A stretch of DNA of 19,980 nt from Cytidiella melzeri (Eukaryota > Basidiomycota > Agaricomycetes > Polyporales > Irpicaceae): assembly GCA_022592445.1 (NCBI GenBank), contig JABYQR010000561.1:1-19980 (forward strand). The letters run 5' to 3'. Below, in pieces: positions 8,797 through 14,802 of the stretch. Below the pieces are notes generated by a model that was not told where the DNA came from, made no database searches, and saw only the letters and a program-made list of their open reading frames with translations. The stretch's first letter is position 1. Each line of letters starts with the position of its first letter. The translations under genes and the position numbers were made by a program.

Positions 8797-8802
8797 AATA
8801 AA
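8797..8802 (+). terminator. polyadenylation signal of the zinc-cluster gene
   Basis: AATAAA 72 nt after the stop codon, followed by a T-rich stretch. Confidence 0.55.
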
Positions 8803-9149
8803 TTGTTTTTGCCGCTTCTTTTATGAGTGAAGTAAGAAAAGAGAGAAAATTCAGCAATAAAATAAAGAAAAGAAAAGAAAGAATAAATATAATGTGAGGC
8901 TTGGGTGTGAGGCGCATGTGTATCCCTCCCCCCAACTAAAAAAATTGCCCTGTCCTCAGGGCGCAGGCGTCGAATATGTGAAAAAAAAATTTGTTAGCGC
9001 AAACGACTCTCAGTAAGTCATCATGGAATTGCCGCGCGCAAAAAGGTAGTCCGAGAGATATGAAAGAAAAACAAATACGCGAGACGCAGCCAAGAAAAAA
9101 TGGAAACAATATAATATAAAATTACAACTAATCGTCGAGTGTGTTGCGC
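8803..9149 (-). other. gap between the zinc-cluster gene and pol of element C
   Basis: AT- and purine-rich, no gene. It contains the 3' trailer of the zinc-cluster gene and, on the element strand, the region after the pol stop codon. The only clear structure is the polypurine/hairpin module at 8926-8962. Confidence 0.5.
8926..8962 (-). promoter_or_regulatory. second polypurine tract plus hairpin, just after pol of element C
   Basis: Exact second copy of the 16-nt core CTCCCCCCAACTAAAA, again next to a hairpin. This one has a GCCCT/AGGGC stem and the loop GTCCTC; the other module has a different stem and the loop GTCCCT. On the element strand it reads hairpin, T-run, AGTTGGGGGGAGGG. It sits where a polypurine tract would lie if the zinc-cluster gene were absent. 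Confidence 0.55.
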
Positions 9150-10683
9150 CTAGGCGTCGAGTGCGCCCGCCGGCTCTTCTTCGTCATCTGCTGTGTGTGT
9201 GTTGCCTAGCGGCTCGTCTTCATCGTCGTCGCCTTGCGACCGCGACGCCTCCATCTCCTTGAGCCGTTCTAAAGTGATCTCGGCGAAGCCGTCTGGCAAG
9301 GGAATTTCAGCGCGCGCGAGATACGGAATGACTCTAAAGGCTCCCACTGGCCGGTCCAACACCGCGCCGTCCAGCTCGCAGAGAACGTAAGCTCCTCCTC
9401 AATTTCTGGTGACCACGATTAGCGGCCCGAGATACCGCGTGCGCATCTTGCGGTTCAACGCCTTCTCAATTGCGGTATTGCGGATTAGTACGAGCGATCC
9501 TCTCTTGAAGTCGAAGTCGCGGATGGTATGCATGTGCTCGACCTCGAACCGCTGCGCCGCCTTAGTGCGCGACTCCATAACCTTGTCTCGTAGTGTGACC
9601 AGATGCTCCCGACGCTTTTGTAGCGCGATTGCTCGCCGACTGATAAGGTCTTCGGTAGACAACACAGAGTCCGGCGCCAGCTGTAGGTAGGTTGCTTCTA
9701 CGATGTCGAGCGGAATTATTGGATGCGTGCCAGTGACTGCAAAGTAAGGGGAACAGCCCATCTGTTTGCGCGTTGTGATTCGCTCCGACCAGAACACCGA
9801 TGCCGCGACCTGTGACCACCGACTTGCGTCCCCATCCGCCGCCTTATAGAGTGCCTGGCGAACGTCGTAGTGAGCTTGCTCGACCTGTCCATTTGCTCGC
9901 GAGTTGTAGCCGCTGATTTGGATGTGATGAATATGGTAACGCTTGCCCAGGTATTTGATTGCGTTGACAAACGCGCCTCCGTTGTCCGAGACTATTTCCG
10001 ACAGCGCGCCCCAGCAACATAGAATGTCGGTGAAAATCCAATCGCCTATCGTTTTCCCAGTCTCGGAGCGAAGAGCGCGGAACTCCGGCCAATGCGTAAT
10101 TGAACAGCGCCCTTGTACCACGTACTTGAAGCCCCCAGACGCTGGCAGGTGCATAGTGTCCATGTATACTTTCGCGAAGAGCGGCGCCGGTTGTTGGACT
10201 GTCGGAGGAAGCAGAATCTGCTGCTTCTGTCGCGTCTGGCATATATGACAAGTCCGGATGTACCACGTGATATCCGCTAAGTGAAACGGCCACCAAAAAC
10301 GCTCTGACACCATCGCGGCCATCGCAAACACTCCTCGATGAGCAGCACCGTCGTGGCAGTTGCGAAGTACTTTCATGCGGTCGGCTGGCCATACGACTAG
10401 CTTATGCGCTCCTGTGGCATCCCGTCGGAAGAGCCGTCCCCCGTCCCAAAAGAACAGAGTCGCGTATCGGAGGAACGCCTGCAGCTCTTTTTCGCCCATA
10501 CCCTCCGGCGTTTCGAGCGTCTCGTGAAAGCGCGGAATGGCCTCTAACTTACCATCCGCGTCCACCGCCTTTTTGGTGCGAGGACACGCGCTGTACTCCA
10601 GGCTTGGTCCTGGGCCATCGTCGATAGGGTCGTAGATATAGGCCGTCGCGGTCGAGGGATTAGGAACTGTCACAGATTTTCAA
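9150..10683 (-). pseudogene. Ty3/Gypsy integrase region of pol, element C (5'-truncated, one internal stop)
   Basis: Integrase inserts element DNA into the host genome. On the minus strand: linker with YDPIDDGPGPSLEYSACPRT, zinc finger HHCC (CHDGAAHRG ... CHICQ), catalytic core with YMDTMHLPASGG (D), VSDNGGAF (D) and RANGQVEQAHYDVRQAL (E, about 35 residues on), then a C-terminal domain (GSLVLIRNTAIEKALNRKMR and YLGPLIVVTRN). A TGA at 9399 interrupts a frame that continues as GGAYVLCELDGAVLDRPVGA to an acidic tail ending at 9150. CGA to TGA would explain it. RT and RNase H are missing: at about 10684 the sequence switches to the LTR of element B. The apparent start at 10673 is a GTG within pol and is not a real initiation site. 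Confidence 0.88.
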
Positions 10684-10733
10684 TGTTTCTACAAGACTTG
10701 CCTTACCAGGCAACGGTATTATTGGGAATATTT

Positions 10734-10835
10734 AAGCGCTTATCAAGCGCTTATCCAGCGCTTATCCGGCGTCTATTTAGGCGCTTATCCAGCGCTTATC
10801 CAGCGCTTATCAGGCGCCTATTCCGGCGCTTATTC
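10734..10835 (+). repeat. 11-12-bp tandem array AGCGCTTATCC in U3 of LTR B
   Basis: About nine degenerate units of (A/G)GCGCTTATCC, some as GGCGCCTATT or GGCGTCTATT. The same words (GGCGCCTATCT, GAGCGCTTATTTT) stand once each near the start of the A-family LTR, in the corresponding position. Confidence 0.75.
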
Positions 10836-11222
10836 TCAGTGCCTATCAATTGATGCGCTGATGCGCCTTCTGTCTCTGATGCGCTGATGCACTCCTTTCC
10901 TTATCTGTGTATCACATGATAGAACTCTCTGGAACCTTGTGGAACATGCTGGAACTATGATGTCATAGTATAGAACATTCCATTAGATGATGTCATAGTT
11001 CTTAGAACCTTCTGGAAAAGTCTAGCCTTGTCTTAGAACAAGCTAGAACAAGTCTAGCCTTGGAGCTGGGTCATGGGGTCAGGTCATGGGGACAATTGCT
11101 ATTGGTTGATTATTGAAGTGGCACCACTAGGGCATAGGGCATGCTTAGTAAGGTAGATTACTTCGCTTACTCATGTAGGTATTAGGGGTCTTAGGGTAGT
11201 ACCTGGGGTCCTCCCCTTCATG

Positions 11223-11268
11223 TATATATAGGGGCACTCCTGAGGGCATATCCCCTCAGTCTTATCCA
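11223..11268 (+). promoter_or_regulatory. TATA box and RNA start of LTR B
   Basis: TATATATA at 11223-11230. CAGTCTTATCCA at 11257-11268, about 30 nt downstream, is the expected 5' end of the transcript and is perfectly complementary to the priming site at 11396-11407. Confidence 0.65.
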
Positions 11269-11395
11269 CTCTGTTGAACCAGGACTACTCAGTACCTCAC
11301 AGTACTTCGCTCACCACACCTTCTACTCTCTATCTCCATCAACTCCCCCCAGTTTATCAACTTACCTGGTGAGTAGTAACCTTAACTGTTACATT

Positions 11396-11407
11396 TGGAT
11401 AAGACTG
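11396..11407 (+). other. self-priming primer-binding site of element B
   Basis: TGGATAAGACTG is the exact reverse complement of the 12 bases at 11257-11268. The S. pombe Tf1 family is known to prime minus-strand synthesis from a fold-back of its own RNA 5' end. The position, 2 nt after the LTR end ACA, matches the layout in element 2. Confidence 0.7.
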
Positions 11408-11418
11408 CCCCTACTCCC

Positions 11419-11948
11419 TCACGTCTCTGGACGTGCTGGAGGTTTCTTTCCCCTTTCTTCTTGGTCTTGTGCCTGTGCGTGGGCCCCTCTACAAATCCTC
11501 TAGAAATAGAGGTAGCCAGACCATAGGCTCTAAGTGGTAGTCGTGTCTAGGCTTTGCCTTGATGCGCACAACTTGAATCACCCTCTCGCCCGACGCTCTT
11601 AGAGCTGATCAGAGCAGGGGTTGGCATTATGCCAACATGATGAAAGTGTGCCTCCCCACAGGCGATAGTGGAGTCTGGTGTCAGACAGCTCGTTATAAGA
11701 GCTAGACAACAGGACTTGAAGCCCATGAGTGCCTAGGCACGAAGACGGGTAACTTGTTCTGGCCGGACTCAGGGTCAGTGTAATACTGATCCGCCAACCA
11801 TTTGCCGCATGGGTGGAACCATGACAGAGATCCTTACACCACCGGACCTGGAGAGAGAGTCCAGGCCGACGCCGGCACTACCCCACGCACACACAGGACC
11901 TCTCCTTTATGGAGATTTGTTTCACACACCACTGAGCTGACAAGCTCA
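11419..11948 (+). other. hairpin-dense leader of element B
   Basis: No gene in this stretch, but many compact perfect hairpins: CACGTC/GACGTG at 11420-11435, CCTCTA/TAGAGG at 11497-11512, GTTGGC/GCCAAC at 11620-11636, GTCTG/CAGAC at 11673-11686, AGCTC/GAGCT at 11687-11703, the palindrome GTGCCTAGGCAC at 11729-11740, a 7-bp stem at 11773-11791, CCTGGA/TCCAGG at 11847-11865, TCTCC/GGAGA at 11901-11915, and TGAGCT/AGCTCA at 11933-11948. It could be a packaging or translation-control RNA. Confidence 0.5.
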
Positions 11949-11971
11949 TTACACTTTGTCACACAGTCACC

Positions 11972-12748
11972 ATGCCACTCTCCCGCTACGTTGCTGCTAA
12001 GACTGGCCGCAAGGCCCCCTACTCTATCCCCGTCCGCAATGAAGTCACTGGACTTCAAGAATGCTTCGCAGTCTCCAAAAGACTCTCAACAAATTAAGGA
12101 CACCGGCAAGCCTCGCCGTGTCAAGTACCCTGACAACAAACCTCTCATCAAGAGGATTATCTCAAAGAGCAAGCTCGAACGACCGTTGAGCATGAAGAGA
12201 ACCAAGCTCGAATGAGACAACTCTCTAGTCTCATGTCTCAGAGAAGTCTTCTCGATAGGATTGAGAAGCAGGAGAAAGAGGAAGCTGAAAAGCTTACTCT
12301 TCTTCAGTGAATCGAGGATCGAAACAGGCGTACTCACATTCCCACTCCCACTCCTCTTCCCTCCAATCTCCACTTCCGTAAGACGAAGCTTATGCTTCGT
12401 CAACAGGAGTTCGAACCCATGATCACAGCAGCCTGTCAAAGGCTTGAGCCTGTGCTCAACAAGCTGAATGCCTCTTTCGCAAGTGGTGGCCAATCTTCGG
12501 ATGCATGGCTCAACACTCGTCGCGAAAATGTTCAGCTGCTGATTGGTCGGGTCTACATGATAGAACAGTGGTTCAAGGAGAACCATACGGACAAGATGTC
12601 GAATAGGGAATGGAGAATGTTGAAAAAGGACTTGAAAAGTTTGGGTAGAATTAGTTTTGTGGACATACACCGGAGATGGGGTTATATCTTAGAACTACTA
12701 GAAGGGCTGTTCGAAATGAACGCCTTTGTATATGCGGAAATGGAATAA
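11972..12748 (+). pseudogene. ORF0 of element B (pre-gag ORF), decayed
   Basis: ATG at 11972 (MPLSRYVAAKTGRKAPYSIP). The frame then shifts near 12080 and back near 12130, and a TGA at 12308 interrupts the rest. Downstream of that stop the frame is open to 12748. Recognisable parts: a basic segment (GKPRRVKYPDNKP), a charged coiled coil (DRIEKQEKEEAEKL), and a C-terminal domain with REWRMLKKDLKSLGRISF. The last part aligns with REWQLLDWGLKAIGGISF at the end of ORF0 in element 2, so both are the same gene family in the same position before gag. No catalytic motif is visible. Function unknown; a capsid-associated or RNA-binding role is a guess from its charge and position. Confidence 0.6.
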
Positions 12749-12916
12749 AATGTATGGGCTGACAAGCCTCATTTTACTTGGTGACAACTTCCTGAAAAGG
12801 ATTTAATGTGTGAAAACAACTCTGACAAGAGTTCAATGTGTGAAAAGTGGTGTTTCTCTTCTTCTTATACTAGAAATAGTATTTCGCTTATCCTTTGCTA
12901 ACTAAGAAATTAAGCA
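12749..12916 (+). promoter_or_regulatory. ORF0-gag intercistronic segment with hairpins and splice acceptor
   Basis: Contains hairpins with a GACA loop at 12756-12769 and 12818-12833, and one with a GAAA loop (ATACTA/TAGTAT) at 12867-12882. A pyrimidine-rich stretch, CTAAC at 12898-12902 and TTAAG ending at 12914 form a good 3' splice site, 2 nt before the gag ATG at 12917. Confidence 0.5.
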
Positions 12917-14091
12917 ATGGCCACTCAATCCAACGCCGGACCAATGCTGCCTCCGCTGCCGCCAACCTCACCCATTCTGTTCCTTTTGGGAAAATCACTC
13001 CCATTGTTTACAACCCTTCGGTGGAAAACTTTGAGCAGCATATTTTCCACAACCTGAACACGGCCCAAAGGGCTTTTACTCGTACAGTTGAAGGTGGAGC
13101 AACTGCTGCCATAGTCCATAACATGATGAATCAGATGGTTCTTATCTGGAACAACCAGCTGTCGCTTCTGGAGGATAACCTCCAGGAATATGTGGATAAG
13201 GTCGCTCAAGACCTATATTCGCAGTCCGCTGCTGACACCCAAGTCCAGCAAATGGACACTGACCTGGATATGGTCAAAACGACGATCACAAATGTGGTCA
13301 ACCAGATTAATCAGCTTCCCTTGTCTCAAGGACAAGGAGGATCTTCGCGCCAGCCTAAGATTGGCGAACCTCCGGAATTCAACGGCACCGATGGCAAGGT
13401 CAAGTTCAACGAGTGGTTGAACAAGATCTCTCTGTGGCTTGTCCACGAGAACGTTGCTACTGACAGGCAACGTATTGCCGTCGCGATGAACCGGCTCTCA
13501 GGCGCAGCGGCTCAATACATGGAGCCGTGGATCAAGAAGCTCACAAAGGGTCAGACGATCGGAACGTGGGAAGAGTTCGAAAACGAGCTCAAGGTACAAT
13601 ATGGTCAACGGGACGACAAGGAAGGTGCTCGAAAGGAGCTCAATGCCTTGTTCAATAACACGGATCTGGCACATAAGAACTTCGTCAAGTACGCGGAACG
13701 ATTCCGTACGCTTGGAAGGCTTTCTGGATACGAGGACGACTTGCTTATTCACAAGCTCAAGCACGTCATCGAGAAGGACATGCGGCTGGTCATGATCGGA
13801 AAAGATGAAAATCAAGTTCCGACAACTTGGCCGCAGTTCCTCGACCTCTTGCTCGACATCCACAAGAAGGTCTATCTGGAGAAAGCACAGGGCCAGATCT
13901 TTGCGAAGGAGAAGGATACGTCCACTCCCATGGAGGTGGACGCGGCGGATAAGAAGAAGAAGAAGAATGAGAAGCGGAACAAGGGCAAAGGCAAAGATGA
14001 CATGGATAGTCCAACAGAGACCGGATTTTTCCAACAATGTCACAAGTTTACAGCCTTGGGTGCCTATCTAGAGCGCTTATTTTCCGGCTAG
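12917..14091 (+). pseudogene. gag of element B, fused by deletion to the end of the element
   Basis: Gag forms the virus-like particle. ATG at 12917 (MATQSNAGP) is one base out of frame with the body, which is open from about 12940 to 14091. The body has the Ty3-type retrotransposon Gag core: IGEPPEFNGTDGKVKFNEWL, a helical stretch (AVAMNRLSGAAAQYMEPWI) and TWEEFENELKVQYGQRDDKE. A Lys-rich tail (KKKKKNEKRNKGKGK) follows. At about 14000 it runs into GACATGGATAGTCC and onward, which matches the last bases of pol in element A and then the LTR. Protease, RT, RNase H and integrase are deleted, and any zinc knuckle with them. Confidence 0.8.
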
Positions 14092-14430
14092 GAGTGTTAC
14101 CGGACCTAACCCTAACCCGGGTCACGTGACATCCTGCCTTATTTATCAATAGTCCAGACCCAAACCCTAGACTCAGTCTGGAGCGGTTCCAGATCAACCT
14201 AGGCTATTGTTCTATTGTTCCTCTTCCATTGATGGGGATTCCCCAGGGATTCCCCCAGGGCTTATTGTTCTATTGTTCTTATCCTATTATTGTTCTACGT
14301 ACCCTGGTCCTTGACAGTTACTCAGGTCCTTGACAGTTACCCTGGTTCTTTATTGTTCTATTGTTACTCCAGTCCCACAGTTACTCCAGTCCCTAGTGTG
14401 GGAACTGGTGCACAGACCACCCAGACCCAG

Positions 14431-14474
14431 TATATATAGTACCCCTTACCCTCCCTGGTTCTGCATCTTGACCT
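14431..14474 (+). promoter_or_regulatory. TATA box and RNA start of LTR A (element 2)
   Basis: TATATATA at 14431-14438. ATCTTGACCT at 14465-14474 is the expected RNA 5' end, 34 nt from the box, and is complementary to the site at 14702-14711. Confidence 0.65.
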
Positions 14475-14556
14475 CTTCGTCATTTGCACTGCCAGGTGAG
14501 TTACTCCATGTAACCTAGTATAAGCATAATATTAACTTCGTCATTTGCACTGCCAG
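14475..14556 (+). repeat. LTR intron with duplicated 21-bp boundary, plus copy
   Basis: CTTCGTCATTTGCACTGCCAG is identical at 14475-14495 and 14536-14556. The first copy ends in CAG|GTGAGT (strong donor) and the second in CAG. The putative 61-nt intron at 14496-14556 contains ATTAAC as branch site. Exon 1 would be the 31 nt from the RNA start. Confidence 0.6.
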
Positions 14557-14701
14557 TATCCGGCCTCTGAGCCTGCTTGCCTGCTTATCATCGACTTTGA
14601 CCTTGTTGTCGTCGTTGGAGATCCACTTCCACTTCCTCTCCCCCCTCTTCTCTGCCCTTGTGTAGGGTTTAGCAGTACAGCAGCAGTCGCTCCGCGACAT
14701 T

Positions 14702-14711
14702 AGGTCAAGAT
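14702..14711 (+). other. self-priming primer-binding site of element 2
   Basis: AGGTCAAGAT, two bases after the LTR end GCGACA, is the exact reverse complement of 14465-14474. No TGG-initiated tRNA-type site is present. Same geometry as in element B (LTR end ..ACA, TT, priming site). Confidence 0.68.
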
Positions 14712-14802
14712 ACCATACAGCTACCGGCACGACTGCCCTTAGCTTGGATCAAGTTTTCCTGTCCCCCCAGTTTTAAAAAGTTTATTCCCCCCTACGTTTG
14801 AG

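Larger units (their letters stand above)
5054..10683 (-). mobile_element. element C: 3' part of a Ty3/Gypsy retrotransposon carrying an antisense gene
   Basis: Order along the element strand: integrase (10683-9150), polypurine module 1 (8962-8926), the oppositely oriented zinc-cluster gene (8725-7075), polypurine module 2 (6933-6897), LTR (6896-5054). It interrupts the pol of element A at 5053/5054 and is itself cut at 10683 by LTR B. Confidence 0.55.
10684..11393 (+). repeat. 5' LTR of element B
   Basis: Starts TGTTTCTACAAG where pol of element C breaks off and ends CTGTTACA two or three bases before a self-complementary priming site. U3 holds an 11-bp repeat array and two copies of ATGATGTCATAGT (10957 and 10987), each inside a CTATGA..TCATAG-like inverted repeat resembling a CRE site. 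TATATATA is at 11223-11230, and R starts near 11257. The start is less certain than the end; a TG at 10906 (TGTGTATCAC) is an alternative. The sequence differs from the A-family LTR but shares its plan. Confidence 0.6.
11369..11966 (+). other. putative leader intron of element B
   Basis: Donor CTG|GTGAGT at 11369 lies inside the LTR. Acceptor CACACAG ends at 11966, with branch site CTGAC at 11937-11941, 25 nt before the AG. The ORF0 ATG follows 5 nt later. Splicing would remove the priming site and the structured leader. At 598 nt it is long for a basidiomycete intron. Confidence 0.45.
10684..14699 (+). mobile_element. element B: internally deleted Ty3/Gypsy element with unlike LTRs
   Basis: LTR B, self-priming site, leader, ORF0 and gag, then about 37 bp of A-family pol end and an A-family LTR. 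Pol is missing. Two unlike LTRs cannot come from one round of normal reverse transcription, so this is a recombinant or two fused remnants. Confidence 0.55.
14038..14699 (+). repeat. LTR, A family, plus copy (5' LTR of element 2, shared with element B remnant)
   Basis: Ends TGTCAC and GCGACA. Aligns along its length with the minus copy at 2209-2910, with two instead of three 19-bp repeats (14306 and 14325). Carries CCTAACCCTAACCC, CACGTG, TATATATA at 14431 and a GTGAGT donor at 14496. It is followed directly by a self-priming site that matches its own R region, which marks it as a 5' LTR. It is preceded by about 37 bp of A-family pol end, so it also serves as the 3' LTR of the deleted element B. 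Confidence 0.82.

Noticed and set aside
10734..10835. CRISPR-like array
   Set aside because: Short 11-12-bp units with no spacers in a eukaryotic LTR; not a CRISPR.
11802..12215. 137-codon plus-strand ORF in the leader of element B
   Set aside because: Its first half runs through hairpin-rich leader; only its end overlaps true ORF0 codons. The ATG at 11972 with a splice acceptor is better.
12086..12670. 194-codon minus-strand ORF opposite ORF0 of element B
   Set aside because: Shadow frame with no motif.
13498..14043. 181-codon minus-strand ORF opposite gag of element B
   Set aside because: Leu/Val-rich mirror of a Lys/Glu-rich coding strand.
14330..14518. 62-codon plus-strand ORF in LTR A
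   Set aside because: Spans TATA box, RNA start and intron donor; no coding character.
14700..14760. tRNA primer-binding site after LTR A
   Set aside because: No TGG-initiated site at the LTR end; the self-complementary site explains priming better.
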